DNA of 64,000 bases, taken from contig CALSOU010000009.1 of NCBI GenBank assembly GCA_943788055.1, positions 244,501-308,500 on the forward strand, in the 5' to 3' direction. Below, piece by piece: positions 18,394 through 27,874 of this stretch. The translations under genes were made by a program, and so were the position numbers. Origin of the DNA: an uncultured Saprospiraceae bacterium. GTDB taxonomy: Bacteria > Bacteroidota > Bacteroidia > Chitinophagales > Saprospiraceae. Position 1 is the stretch's first letter; the number at the start of each line of letters is the position of its first letter. The notes beneath the pieces are model-generated. The model had not been told where the DNA came from, ran no database searches, and saw only the letters and a program-made list of their open reading frames with translations.

Positions 18394-19002
18394 ATGGACA
18401 CAATGACTAAACATCCGGTAATGCTTTACACAGAGCAGACTCCCAATCCAGAAACTTTAAAATATGTATTGAATGTCAAGTTGCTTGACGGTCTGGCTGA
18501 TTTTCGAAATAGAGAAGCTGCAGAAGAATGGTCTCCATTCGCTACATCACTATTTGATCTTCCATATGTAAAAGGAGTATACATAAATAATAACTACGTT
18601 ACTATTACTAAGGAATTTAATTTTCCTTGGGAGGACATTATGCTTCGATTGAAGGAGTTTATCAAATCTTACGCGGAGTCCGGAAAAGAAATTGTAAAAG
18701 ATGGTTATCACGAGGCTATCGAAAAGCAAGGAGAAGAGTCTGTTGATATAGAATATAGTGAGGAGGATGCTACATTAGTCAAAAAAATCAAAGAATTAAT
18801 TGACAAGTATGTAAAGCCTGCTGTAGAAATGGATGGAGGAAACATCGAGTTCAAGTCATTCAAGGCTGGTACAGTTGCAGTTATACTTCAAGGTGCTTGT
18901 AGCGGATGTCCTTCTTCTTCAGTTACGCTAAAATCTGGAATCGAAGGAATGCTCAAAAGAATGGTACCCGAAGTGAAAGAAGTTGTTGCTGAAATGGGCT
19001 AG
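18394..19002 (+). CDS. Nfu-type Fe-S cluster scaffold/carrier protein
   Basis: The 202-residue protein has an Nfu N-terminal domain (about 9-95, starting MLYTEQTPNPETLKYVLNVK) and a C-terminal NifU-like domain (about 125-200). The latter has the cluster-binding CxxC in GACSGCPSSS. Such proteins receive 4Fe-4S clusters and pass them to target enzymes. The two-domain form matches mitochondrial NFU1 and many Bacteroidota proteins. The true start may be the second methionine in MDTMTKHPVMLYT. Confidence 0.9.
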   Translation: MDTMTKHPVMLYTEQTPNPETLKYVLNVKLLDGLADFRNREAAEEWSPFATSLFDLPYVKGVYINNNYVTITKEFNFPWEDIMLRLKEFIKSYAESGKEIVKDGYHEAIEKQGEESVDIEYSEEDATLVKKIKELIDKYVKPAVEMDGGNIEFKSFKAGTVAVILQGACSGCPSSSVTLKSGIEGMLKRMVPEVKEVVAEMG

Positions 19003-19149
19003 AAGAAATCTCAGCTCTAAAAAAAGTCACCAATCCGAAGATATTGTTTGTTTCTCTTGTTCTAAGTATCGTTATCTCAGCCAGCGTTTAGTTTGGTTAG
19101 GAACCTTTGCTGTAGTCAATTACTTTCTCAGATCTAAATTTGTTCTCCA

Positions 19150-19965
19150 ATGATTAATCTTGAAGTTCTTACTGATAAAGTAAATATCATTGCTCGTGAA
19201 GTTGGATCGTTCATAAGAGAGGAGCTTGGAAAAGTTCAACAATACCAAATTGTTACTAAAGATCATAACTCTTTGGTTTCTTACGTAGATCAAGAGGCAG
19301 AGAAGATGTTAGTGACAGGGCTTAAAAAACTTATACCGAACAGTGGTTTCATTACAGAAGAAGATACTGTGGATCATTACGATCAAGAGTATACTTGGAT
19401 TATAGATCCTTTAGACGGAACAACCAATTTCCTTTACAATATTCCCCATTTTTCTACTAGTATCGCTCTTAAGCATAAGGATGAACTCGTGATAGGAGTA
19501 ATCAACCACATTATGGGTGATGAACTATACTACGGTTGGAGGAATGGCGGTGCATTCATGAATGGAAGGGATATTAAATGCGCTAGTACAGAGGATTTAT
19601 CAGCCAGTATCATTGCCACTGGATTCCCCTATGCTGCAAACTATAACCAAAAACCTTATTTCGAAATGATGTCAGTCATCATGAAAGAAGCACGTGGAAT
19701 GAGAAGATTTGGTTCCGCTGCACTTGATATGGCATTCGTTGCTAATGGACGATTTACGGCTTTTTATGAAACCTCACTAAATCCGTGGGATGTCGCTGCA
19801 GGCATTGTTATTTGCAAGGAGGCTGGAGCCCAAGTTTGTGACTATTTCGGTCAAGATAGTTACTACAACGGTAAAAGTATTATTGTAGCAAATGACCAGA
19901 TTATTAAACAATTAAGTAATTATACTGCGAAATTTTTTGATCAGAAAGACATACCAAATACCTAA
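19150..19965 (+). CDS. Inositol monophosphatase family protein (SuhB-like)
   Basis: The 271-residue protein carries both signature motifs. The metal-binding WIIDPLDGTTNFLYN and upstream ITEED (Glu/Asp ligands) are present, as is the C-terminal WDVAAGIVI. The family hydrolyses inositol monophosphate or related sugar phosphates with Mg2+; members also act on 3'-phosphoadenosine 5'-phosphate (PAP), and the exact substrate cannot be set here. TAAATTTG at 19135-19142 matches the -7 consensus and would put the transcript start almost at the ATG, so the mRNA may be leaderless. Confidence 0.9.
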   Translation: MINLEVLTDKVNIIAREVGSFIREELGKVQQYQIVTKDHNSLVSYVDQEAEKMLVTGLKKLIPNSGFITEEDTVDHYDQEYTWIIDPLDGTTNFLYNIPHFSTSIALKHKDELVIGVINHIMGDELYYGWRNGGAFMNGRDIKCASTEDLSASIIATGFPYAANYNQKPYFEMMSVIMKEARGMRRFGSAALDMAFVANGRFTAFYETSLNPWDVAAGIVICKEAGAQVCDYFGQDSYYNGKSIIVANDQIIKQLSNYTAKFFDQKDIPNT

Positions 19966-19980
19966 AAAGTATTTACCGAG

Positions 19981-20367
19981 CTATTCCGGATTAAACAATA
20001 CACCGACAATTTCATAGTCTGACGAACTTCCTTCAAGGTAGATGAAAACTCTAAAGTTACCTTTCGCAGTCTTCAATTGACCCACACGGTATTGAGTTGA
20101 CTTCGACTTAGAACTTCCTTTGTGTAGTTCAGAACCTGAAATTGGTTTTATATCACTTAAGAAGCCCTTGATTGCCTGCACTGCTTCTGCTTTAGTCATA
20201 AATTCTTGCGAATCATTTACACAAACTTCCATTTCTGAACTGAATTTTAAAGCCATAGTCTTCCAGTCAGAATTACCAAGGTCAGCAAAATATGAAGATA
20301 CATTTTGAGCTTGCCCCGATACTAGAAATATAGAACTTAGTAATATTGAGAGAAATAAATGTTTCAT
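19981..20367 (-). CDS. DUF4783 family exported protein
   Basis: The protein of about 128 residues has a signal peptide (MKHLFLSILLSSIFLVSGQAQ) and a compact NTF2-like C-terminal part resembling DUF4783, including TQYRVGQLKTAKGNFRVFIY. The function is unknown. The frame opens earlier (20394), but the ATG at 20367 is chosen because a signal peptide begins there. It is convergent with the IMPase gene, with 15 bases between stops and no terminator in the gap. Confidence 0.75.
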   Translation of the reverse strand: MKHLFLSILLSSIFLVSGQAQNVSSYFADLGNSDWKTMALKFSSEMEVCVNDSQEFMTKAEAVQAIKGFLSDIKPISGSELHKGSSKSKSTQYRVGQLKTAKGNFRVFIYLEGSSSDYEIVGVLFNPE

Positions 20368-20557
20368 AATAATTCTTTTAAGTTTGTAACTCATAGATTC
20401 ACAGGGATATTTACGAGATTCGTTTTATTGTAAGACGGCTGATTGGCATGCTATTACATATTTAACGAATTGAACAGCTACTAAAGTTTCAAAGAAGCAG
20501 AAATTTCCAAACTAAGATTGTAAGCTTAGTGTTCTATTTTTAAAACTACGTTTAATA

Positions 20558-22081
20558 ATGAAGACAAAAAAATCATTCCTTATTATACTAGACGGATGGG
20601 GTTTAGGACAAGATCCTACAGTTGATGCTATTGCTTCGGCAAACACACCTTTTTACAAGTATCTCGTGAGCAATTATGTTAACCAAACATTGGTTACTTA
20701 CGGTGAAGAGGTCGGATTGCCCGAAGGCCAAATGGGAAATTCTGAAGTGGGGCATTTGAATATTGGAGCTGGACGAATTGTGGATCAAGAGTTAGTTAGA
20801 ATTAACAAAGCTTGCCGTGACAATACACTAATCGACATGCCAGTAATGCAGGATTTGGTGGCTTACGCTAAAAATCAAAATAAAGCAGTCCATCTGTTAG
20901 GTCTAGTTTCTGATGGTGGCGTTCATTCACATATAGATCATCTAAAATCAATTGTTGATTCGCTTGATCAAGCTGGCGTCCAAAAAGTATATATACATGC
21001 CTTTATGGATGGAAGAGATACTGGACCACATGCAGGCAAAGAATACCTATCTGATTTGAGTGATCATTGTGAAGGAAAAACTGCGAAAATTGCATCAGTG
21101 GTTGGCAGATATTATGCCATGGACCGCGATAATCGATATGAGCGAATCAAAATCGCATATGATCTTCTTGTTCATGGAACTGGTTCAAAAACCGATGGTT
21201 TACTTCAATCGATTGAGAGGTCATATGACGATGGTGTCACTGACGAATTTATTGATCCTATCTCTGTTCAAGAAAATGGTAAAGATGTCGCACATATTGA
21301 AAATGGAGATGCGATACTATTTTATAACTTCCGCACAGATAGGCCTCGTCAATTGACAACAGCTCTTTCACAAAAAAACTTTCCAGAATACGAGCTGAAG
21401 AAACTCAATCTGCATTTCGCGACTATGACAATATACGATGAAAGTTTCGAAGGAATAAACGTAGTATTTACTAAAGATAAAATCGCCAAAACAATTGGTG
21501 AAGTTGTGTCTCATGAAGGACTTACTCAGCTAAGAATAGCAGAAACTGAGAAATATCCACATGTCACTTTTTTCTTCTCTGGAGGTAGGGAACAAGCATT
21601 TGAGGGAGAAGAACGAATTTTGATACCATCTCCTAAGGTAGCAACATATGATCTTCAACCACAAATGAGCGCTGAAGAAATTACAAACCGCGTATGTGAA
21701 CACATCGAAAGTGAAAAACCTGACTTTATTTGTTTGAATTATGCGAATACGGACATGGTGGGTCATACGGGGATAATGGAGGCAGCGATCAAAGCAACTG
21801 AAACAGTCGACGAATGCTTGAAGAGAGCTGTTACGAAAGCCCTAGAACATGACTATGAAATCGTCATCATAGCAGATCATGGAAACTCTGATATTATGAG
21901 AAATTCTGATGGATCAGCACATACGGCGCATACAACTAATCTTGTTCCGATCATTTATGTTAGTAACTCTCCTCAAGGAAAACTCAATTCAGGAAGACTT
22001 GGAGATATAGCTCCAACACTTTTGAAACTGATGCATATAGAACAGCCTTCAGAAATGACTGGTAAAAGTTTAGTTGAATGA
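20558..22081 (+). CDS. gpmI: 2,3-bisphosphoglycerate-independent phosphoglycerate mutase
   Basis: The 507-residue protein belongs to the alkaline phosphatase superfamily. The catalytic Ser is in MGNSEVGHLN (about 63), preceded by the metal site LIILDGWGLG. Later Mn2+ ligands are in DHGNSD and GDIAPTLLKLM. It interconverts 3- and 2-phosphoglycerate in glycolysis and gluconeogenesis. Its stop overlaps the start of a lipoprotein gene by four bases (ATGA), so the two are translationally coupled. Confidence 0.96.
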   Translation: MKTKKSFLIILDGWGLGQDPTVDAIASANTPFYKYLVSNYVNQTLVTYGEEVGLPEGQMGNSEVGHLNIGAGRIVDQELVRINKACRDNTLIDMPVMQDLVAYAKNQNKAVHLLGLVSDGGVHSHIDHLKSIVDSLDQAGVQKVYIHAFMDGRDTGPHAGKEYLSDLSDHCEGKTAKIASVVGRYYAMDRDNRYERIKIAYDLLVHGTGSKTDGLLQSIERSYDDGVTDEFIDPISVQENGKDVAHIENGDAILFYNFRTDRPRQLTTALSQKNFPEYELKKLNLHFATMTIYDESFEGINVVFTKDKIAKTIGEVVSHEGLTQLRIAETEKYPHVTFFFSGGREQAFEGEERILIPSPKVATYDLQPQMSAEEITNRVCEHIESEKPDFICLNYANTDMVGHTGIMEAAIKATETVDECLKRAVTKALEHDYEIVIIADHGNSDIMRNSDGSAHTAHTTNLVPIIYVSNSPQGKLNSGRLGDIAPTLLKLMHIEQPSEMTGKSLVE

Positions 22082-22608
22082 ATTATAAGACTCTAATTTT
22101 CTGCTTAAGTATAATTGCCTTTTCGTGTAACAACGAAGTTCAGGATTCTGAATTTACGCAGGACGGCTTTTTCGATCTTGAGGAATTTGTCGACCAACAA
22201 CTCGACAAAGAATTAATACTTCCTTCTGTTAAGCGAATTATTAATTTAGATGGCAAAGTAGAAAGCAGTGACATTGAGAACTTCAATAAGGAAGAGAACT
22301 TGGTGTACCTAAAAAAGTTTAACATTAATCAACCACGATGGTACGATAAATACACCGTTGAAGAAACAGGAAACCAACTTGTATATACAGCAAGGGATTC
22401 GAGCCTCCGCGTTGAAAGATTTGAACTTAAGCAAAATGATGATGAAGTAGTGTCAATTGATATAAAGTACAAAACAGGTACATTTATTTCTTCAACTAAA
22501 AAAAATATACATTGGGAGCCAGGGAATATTCTCAGAATTGACAATCAGAATAAATCACTTTGGACAGATCCTATCAGACTACAAATCGAATGGCAATTTA
22601 CGCAGTAG
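22078..22608 (+). CDS. Hypothetical lipoprotein coupled to gpmI
   Basis: The 176-residue protein has a signal ending in a lipobox-like AFSC (Cys17), then a mixed charged domain with no recognised family. Bases are shared with the gpmI stop (ATGA overlap), implying co-translation, although a cytoplasmic glycolytic enzyme and a lipoprotein have no obvious joint role. The overlap may only reflect compact gene order. Confidence 0.75.
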   Translation: MNYKTLIFCLSIIAFSCNNEVQDSEFTQDGFFDLEEFVDQQLDKELILPSVKRIINLDGKVESSDIENFNKEENLVYLKKFNINQPRWYDKYTVEETGNQLVYTARDSSLRVERFELKQNDDEVVSIDIKYKTGTFISSTKKNIHWEPGNILRIDNQNKSLWTDPIRLQIEWQFTQ

Positions 22609-22685
22609 ATCACTTCAATATTTGTAATTTATGAAACTTGAAATCCAATAAATTCATTAAACTATTGACAAACAAATAAATAGGT

Positions 22686-22877
22686 ATGCCAAAAAAAATG
22701 AAACAAGAAGGAGATCCAGAAGTGCATGAAGCACTAAAAGGGTTTGATATTAAAATCAACGAGCTAGGTGAAATCAAAGGAAACTACGATATCGATCAGC
22801 TGAATTCTTTTCTGAACAAAGAAGTTGATGATAAGAAATTAGCGCATTTGTCTAAAGACAAGTCCGAAGAAGAGTAA
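22686..22877 (+). CDS. Small charged protein, 63 residues
   Basis: The ORF starts MPKKMKQEGDPEVHEALKGF and ends in the acidic KDKSEEE. It has no membrane segment and no cysteine, and is probably soluble and partly helical. Co-directional with gpmI and the lipoprotein, it lies 77 bases after the latter and may end that transcript. No family is recognised. Strong codon regularity and a position before a convergent operon support it as real. Confidence 0.6.
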   Translation: MPKKMKQEGDPEVHEALKGFDIKINELGEIKGNYDIDQLNSFLNKEVDDKKLAHLSKDKSEEE

Positions 22878-22912
22878 ATCTTCTTTGGGCGTATGCCTTA
22901 TTCTAGAGTGTG

Positions 22913-24364
22913 CTAGTTATTCTTCCAAAAGAATGGCGTAAATAACACAAGAACTGTAAAAAGTTCAAGCCGCCCGAGTAACATAATTACTCCCAAAATA
23001 AACTTTGCGAGCCAATCCACATGAGCGAAGTTATTGACCGGACCAACAGATCCTATTCCAGGACCTACATTCCCAAGAGATGTTGCAACAGCACCAGCAG
23101 CTGATAGAAAATCCATATCTAGAGTAGCTACTAGAAGAGTTCCGAAAACAAAAGTTGCAAGGTAAATCAATAGAAAAACTAGAATATGAGTCAGGATCCT
23201 TGGAGCCACCAATTCCTTGTTCATCTTTACGCGAATGATTGCGCGTGGATGTAATATTCGACGAAATTCGAAATACGTGTTTTTAATTAAGACTAGATGA
23301 CGGATTAGTTTAATTCCCCCAGAAGTCGATCCCGCACAGGCACCCACAAACAGCATAATAAAAAATGCGATAGTTACAAAGGGTGAAAAAATCGTATAAT
23401 CAACAGTAATATACCCTGTCGTTGTAATGATAGAAATCACTTGAAAAAGTGCTCCTCTGAAAGATTCTTCAAGAGAAAAGTCCGACCTATGGATGAGACC
23501 GGCAGTAATCAAAAAAGTAAACATTGCTACTATTAGTACATAGAAACGAAATTCATCATTTTTCCAAACGTTTTTGAATCTTCCCCGTAATCCAAAGTAT
23601 ATGACTGAATAGTTAGTTCCTGCAAGTAACATGAACAAACAAATAGTATATTGGATAAGTGGTGAGTTGTAAAAAGCTATGGAATTATTCTTTGTCGAAA
23701 AACCACCAGTTGCCATGGTTGTTAGACCGTGGTTTAGAGCGTCAAAAGCGGTCATACCTTCAAAATAAAGTATGACCATTAACAGCATAGACAAAGCAAC
23801 GTAAATAAGCCATAAACGCTTGGCAGTACCTTGTATTCGTGGATGGATCTTGTCACTTGTCGGCCCTGGTGCTTCGGCGGCAAAAAGCTGAATTCCACCA
23901 ATACCAAGTAGAGGTAAAATTGCAACTGTAAGTACAATAATACCCATACCTCCAATCCATTGTGTGAGGCTTCTCCACAATAAGATACTGCTGGGGAGAG
24001 ATTCGATATCTACGAAAATTGTCGCCCCAGTCGTAGTAAATCCAGAAACAGACTCAAAAAACATATCACTAAACTGCGTACAGACATCAGAGAAGTAGTA
24101 CGGAAGTGAACCAAATGTCACCATAGCAAACCAAGCTAAGGCAACTATCAAATAACCCTCGCGTTTGTTTACATTTTTCTGGGTACCAAAAGGAATCACA
24201 TACAGTAGAAGTCCAATAAACATTGTCACTATACCAGACTTACCAAAAGCCCAAAGTGTGTTATCATCTACCACATAAAATCCTATCCCAACAAGAACCA
24301 TCAGCAAACCGAGAAGAGCTAATAAAGCTCCAAGCACGTTCGAAATTGGCTGGAAATTAATCAT
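22913..24364 (-). CDS. trkH: Potassium uptake protein TrkH
   Basis: The 483-residue membrane protein has the four selectivity-filter loops of the Trk/Ktr superfamily, each with a Gly at the filter: TTGATIF, MATGGFS, TTGYITV and SLGNVGPG. It forms the K+ pore, gated by TrkA. Its ATG overlaps the trkA stop (ATGA, 24361-24364), so the two are translationally coupled with trkA first. Confidence 0.94.
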   Translation of the reverse strand: MINFQPISNVLGALLALLGLLMVLVGIGFYVVDDNTLWAFGKSGIVTMFIGLLLYVIPFGTQKNVNKREGYLIVALAWFAMVTFGSLPYYFSDVCTQFSDMFFESVSGFTTTGATIFVDIESLPSSILLWRSLTQWIGGMGIIVLTVAILPLLGIGGIQLFAAEAPGPTSDKIHPRIQGTAKRLWLIYVALSMLLMVILYFEGMTAFDALNHGLTTMATGGFSTKNNSIAFYNSPLIQYTICLFMLLAGTNYSVIYFGLRGRFKNVWKNDEFRFYVLIVAMFTFLITAGLIHRSDFSLEESFRGALFQVISIITTTGYITVDYTIFSPFVTIAFFIMLFVGACAGSTSGGIKLIRHLVLIKNTYFEFRRILHPRAIIRVKMNKELVAPRILTHILVFLLIYLATFVFGTLLVATLDMDFLSAAGAVATSLGNVGPGIGSVGPVNNFAHVDWLAKFILGVIMLLGRLELFTVLVLFTPFFWKNN

Positions 24365-25701
24365 GAGAAAATCTTTTCAAGCTTCTGGATAGCTCGAGGA
24401 AGAGCCAAAACGATTACCTTATCTCCAAGAGCTAAAACCGTGTCACCATTGGGTACGATTATTTCTTCACCACGAATAATTGAACCTATAACCATTGCAT
24501 TTGGAAAATTCTGCTTCCTAATTGCCTTTTTCGTTAAACGACTCTCTCTATTCACGATGTACTCAATGACTTCTGCATCTACACCATGCAAACTTGTAAT
24601 TGCCTCAATATTTCCTTTTCTTACAAATCGGAATATGTAATTGGCGGCAATAATTTTCATATTGATCATTGTATCTACGCCAATATTTTGCGAAATCTTC
24701 GTGTAGTAGGTATTGTCAACCAATGCAATAGTCTTATAAACTCCCAACTCATCGGCCATCAAGGAAGTCAAAATATTAGTCTCTGAATTACCTGTCAAAG
24801 CAATAAAGACATCCATTTCTTCAATTCCTTCCTCTTTTAAGAGTTCGAAATTTCCAGGATCTCCATGGATAACAAGAGAGTTGTGCAACTCTGCGGTTAG
24901 TTCCTTGCAGGTTGATTTATTTTGTTCTACGATACTAACGTTATATTTATTTTCAAGAGCTCTTGCGGTATGCTTAGCTAGTGCAGACCCACCTAGTATC
25001 ATTACATTATTTACTTTAATGTGTTTTTTGCCTACCCTTTCGAGCAATGGCGCTAATCTGTTTGGTTCTGTGAGAAAATAAAGGTGGTCGTTTCTTTTTA
25101 ACCTTGTATATCTTCTTGGGATTAATGTATGATGTCCTCGAAGAATGGCAATAGGGTTAAATGAATGGTGCATGTCCAAATCACTAATATCTTCGATTGT
25201 CATTCCTTTGATATGTGATTCATCATCAACAGAAATTCCTGCTAAGGATACTTTCCCTTCGTCGAACTCAAAAATATCAGTGACTTCACATTGTCCTAGC
25301 AGTCGCTCAATTTCCAATGATGCCAAAGTGATAGGCGAAATGATCTTATCAATTCCCATTTCTTTGAAACAGACCTTATTCTCGTCAGAAAGGAATTCAC
25401 TATTATTTACCCGTGCAATTACTTGCTTAGCACCTTTCCTTTTTGCCAGAATTCCCGCAACAATATTCGTATTCTGTGAGGTAGTTACAGAGATAAAAAG
25501 TTCTGTTTGCGCTAGTTCGCACTGATCTAGCACCTCTGGCGAAGAGGCATCCCCTTTGATAGTAAAAACGTCAAGGTGCGAACCTGCGTAATCTAGTAGT
25601 TCTTTGTTTAGGTCAATTAGAACTATGTCTTGATTTTCAGAAGCAAGTAACCTAGCTAAGTGAAATCCTACGTCTCCTGCTCCTGCAATTACTACGCGCA
25701 T
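24361..25701 (-). CDS. trkA: Trk system potassium uptake protein TrkA
   Basis: The 446-residue protein has two repeats, each with an RCK-N Rossmann domain and an RCK-C domain. The first nucleotide site is visible in MRVVIAGAGDVGFHLARLLA; the second begins VMILGGSALAKHTARALE, a partly degenerate glycine motif. It binds NAD(H)/ATP and controls the TrkH pore on the cytoplasmic face. A hairpin with a T-run lies 115 bases upstream on the same strand and could be a leader terminator or the end of a small RNA. Confidence 0.94.
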   Translation of the reverse strand: MRVVIAGAGDVGFHLARLLASENQDIVLIDLNKELLDYAGSHLDVFTIKGDASSPEVLDQCELAQTELFISVTTSQNTNIVAGILAKRKGAKQVIARVNNSEFLSDENKVCFKEMGIDKIISPITLASLEIERLLGQCEVTDIFEFDEGKVSLAGISVDDESHIKGMTIEDISDLDMHHSFNPIAILRGHHTLIPRRYTRLKRNDHLYFLTEPNRLAPLLERVGKKHIKVNNVMILGGSALAKHTARALENKYNVSIVEQNKSTCKELTAELHNSLVIHGDPGNFELLKEEGIEEMDVFIALTGNSETNILTSLMADELGVYKTIALVDNTYYTKISQNIGVDTMINMKIIAANYIFRFVRKGNIEAITSLHGVDAEVIEYIVNRESRLTKKAIRKQNFPNAMVIGSIIRGEEIIVPNGDTVLALGDKVIVLALPRAIQKLEKIFS

Positions 25702-25813
25702 ATATTTGTTTTGGTGTAATACCTGTTAAAGAGAATAACTCATATTAAAAAATGGGATCCTGAGACAAAGATGATCAGCATTTTCGGAAATATTAGGAAT
25801 TGTAATGCATAAT

Positions 25814-25922
25814 CCAAAAAAAGCAGGACTTCCTGAAAGAATGCCCTGCTACCCCCAAAAAACCAATTGAAAACAATCATCTTTATATAGGCCTAAGATA
25901 TTCCATAGGAATAATTTCAAAC
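25814..25922 (-). ncRNA. Candidate small RNA or trkA leader ending in a terminator hairpin
   Basis: On the minus strand AGCAGG (25850-25845) pairs with CCTGCT (25827-25822), followed by seven T's. CAGGA and TCCTG (25835-25831 with 25828-25824) form an overlapping alternative hairpin, so two exclusive folds are possible. TTAATTTG at 25936-25929 is one base from the -7 consensus and would give an RNA of about 108 bases. No minus-strand gene lies upstream, so the terminator must end an RNA begun in this gap. It may be a stand-alone RNA or a regulated trkA leader. This is inference. Confidence 0.35.
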
Positions 25923-26151
25923 AAGCCGCAAATTAAGAACTTTTACTAGGAAATATAACTAATTATCAGAGTCAAATTACAGTGATTCACAAATAAATCC
26001 CCTTATTTTTAATTAGTCTAAGCCTTAAAGTCACGTGCCTTGCACCACCTTGAACTTATGACTTCCAATTTTCTTTAACACACATGTTTTACTTCAAAAA
26101 AGTCATAATTATTTCTAAAACACGAATTCTAATAATCGTACTCGTATAGAC

Positions 26152-26159
26152 TATCTTTG
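26152..26159 (+). promoter_or_regulatory. -7 promoter element (TATCTTTG) of radA
   Basis: This is an exact TAnnTTTG match. The predicted start lies about 13 bases before the radA ATG, giving a short leader. Confidence 0.6.
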
Positions 26160-26179
26160 CGTACAATTTATTTTGTACT

Positions 26180-27550
26180 ATGGCAAAACTTAGAACTGTG
26201 TACTTGTGTCAAAAATGCGGACACCAAGCTCCCAAATGGTCAGGGCAATGTCCATCATGCGACGAATGGAATACACTCCACGAAGAGGTCATTTCGAAAT
26301 CTAAGGCGCCATTAGAACTAACAACAAACTATCGCCAAGATGGTTTGAAATCCAAGCCAATTAACCTACAATTAATTGAGTCGGTCAGACGCAGGAAATT
26401 AATTACACAAGATAATGAATTCAATCGAGTATTAGGAGGAGGGATTGTACCGGGATCAATAACCTTAATCGGTGGACATCCAGGCATAGGAAAGTCTACA
26501 CTTCTGCTCCAAATTGCCTTAAGTGGCAGAGGCACTGTGCTATATGTTTCTGGAGAAGAAAGTGAGGAGCAAATAAAAATGAGGGCTGACAGAGTTGGCG
26601 AAGCTCAAGGAGAATGTCTTATCTATTCAGAAACTGACACGACTCAGATATTAAAAGAGGCAGCTAAAATTCAGCCTGATTTGCTTGTCATTGATTCAAT
26701 TCAGACATTACGATCGCCGGGTTTGGATTCTGCACCAGGAAGTGTGACTCAAGTAAGAGAATCAACTTCTGAGCTTCAACGTTTTGCGAAAGAGAGTAAT
26801 ATTCCGATTGTGATTATTGGTCATATTAACAAGGACGGAGCAATTGCAGGTCCAAAAATCCTAGAACACATTGTTGATACAGTTTTACAATTTGAAGGTG
26901 ATAGCAACTATCGATTTAGGATTCTTCGCTCGTTAAAAAATCGATTCGGATCTACCGATGAAATGGGGATATACGAGATGAACACTAGTGGTTTAAGAAT
27001 GGTAGAAAATCCTAGTGCAATGCTTTTGAATCAGTATGATCTCAACCTCAGTGGGTCAACAACTGCAGCAGCGATAGAAAGTGCTAGACCCCTTTTTGTA
27101 GAAACCCAGGCACTTGTCTCAACGGCGGTCTATGGTAATCCGCAACGTAGTTCTACTGGTTTTGATACCAAAAGAATGAATATGCTTTTAGCAGTTCTGG
27201 AAAAGCGCTGCGGCATGCGATTTGGAACAATGGACGTCTTTCTTAATATTGCTGGTGGTTTAAAGATCGTTGATCCGAGTATGGACTTAGCTGTAGTAGC
27301 TGCACTTGTTTCATCCCTTCAAGATATTCCAGTCAACAAGAAAATGGCTTTCTCCGGAGAAGTTGGTCTATCTGGTGAGATAAGAGGCGTAAGTAGAATG
27401 GAACAGAGGGTTCAAGAAGCAAATAGACTTGGTTTTACGGATATCTTTATTCCAAAATTTAATCTGAAAGGACTTGATCAAGCAAGATTTGACATACGAG
27501 TCCATCCTATCAATGTACTACCGGAACTTTTTGAGGGACTTTTTGCCTAA
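26180..27550 (+). CDS. radA: DNA repair protein RadA
   Basis: The 456-residue protein has the full RadA layout: an N-terminal C4 zinc finger (CQKCGHQAPKWSGQCPSC), a RecA-like ATPase with Walker A GGHPGIGKST, and the RadA-specific KNRFGSTDE motif. A Lon-like C-terminal domain follows (about 350-456). RadA promotes branch migration in recombination alongside RecA, whose gene lies 3 kb away. It is monocistronic with its own promoter. Confidence 0.95.
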   Translation: MAKLRTVYLCQKCGHQAPKWSGQCPSCDEWNTLHEEVISKSKAPLELTTNYRQDGLKSKPINLQLIESVRRRKLITQDNEFNRVLGGGIVPGSITLIGGHPGIGKSTLLLQIALSGRGTVLYVSGEESEEQIKMRADRVGEAQGECLIYSETDTTQILKEAAKIQPDLLVIDSIQTLRSPGLDSAPGSVTQVRESTSELQRFAKESNIPIVIIGHINKDGAIAGPKILEHIVDTVLQFEGDSNYRFRILRSLKNRFGSTDEMGIYEMNTSGLRMVENPSAMLLNQYDLNLSGSTTAAAIESARPLFVETQALVSTAVYGNPQRSSTGFDTKRMNMLLAVLEKRCGMRFGTMDVFLNIAGGLKIVDPSMDLAVVAALVSSLQDIPVNKKMAFSGEVGLSGEIRGVSRMEQRVQEANRLGFTDIFIPKFNLKGLDQARFDIRVHPINVLPELFEGLFA

Positions 27551-27874
27551 ATTTTCGGGTCGTTTCGGAGTATGTCGACTTCTACTATTGAGTCTTTTGG
27601 ACAAAAGTCAACTAATATTATTGAAGCGCTATTTGTGCATCAATTCCTCTTTGCTATTTTTTCTAATTTGTCTCTAAAGCAATTGTTGACCTTGTCAAAA
27701 GCTTCATTGGAATAAGCTAAATTCATCCTACTTTATCTTATTCAATTGATTTTATGTACTTTTAAGAGTATCAAAAATGAACTTTGTAAATCGAGAATGA
27801 GTGTAACTACTTGTAACAAGAACTAATCATTTTCTAACTTAGCTTCACATAATTGAGTTAAAAACTATCAAACA
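27551..27874. other. Gap between radA and the broken porin
   Basis: These 324 bases are AT-rich. I see only a weak hairpin (CTTTTG-ga-CAAAAG near 27595) that could end radA. No credible ORF is present. Confidence 0.4.
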
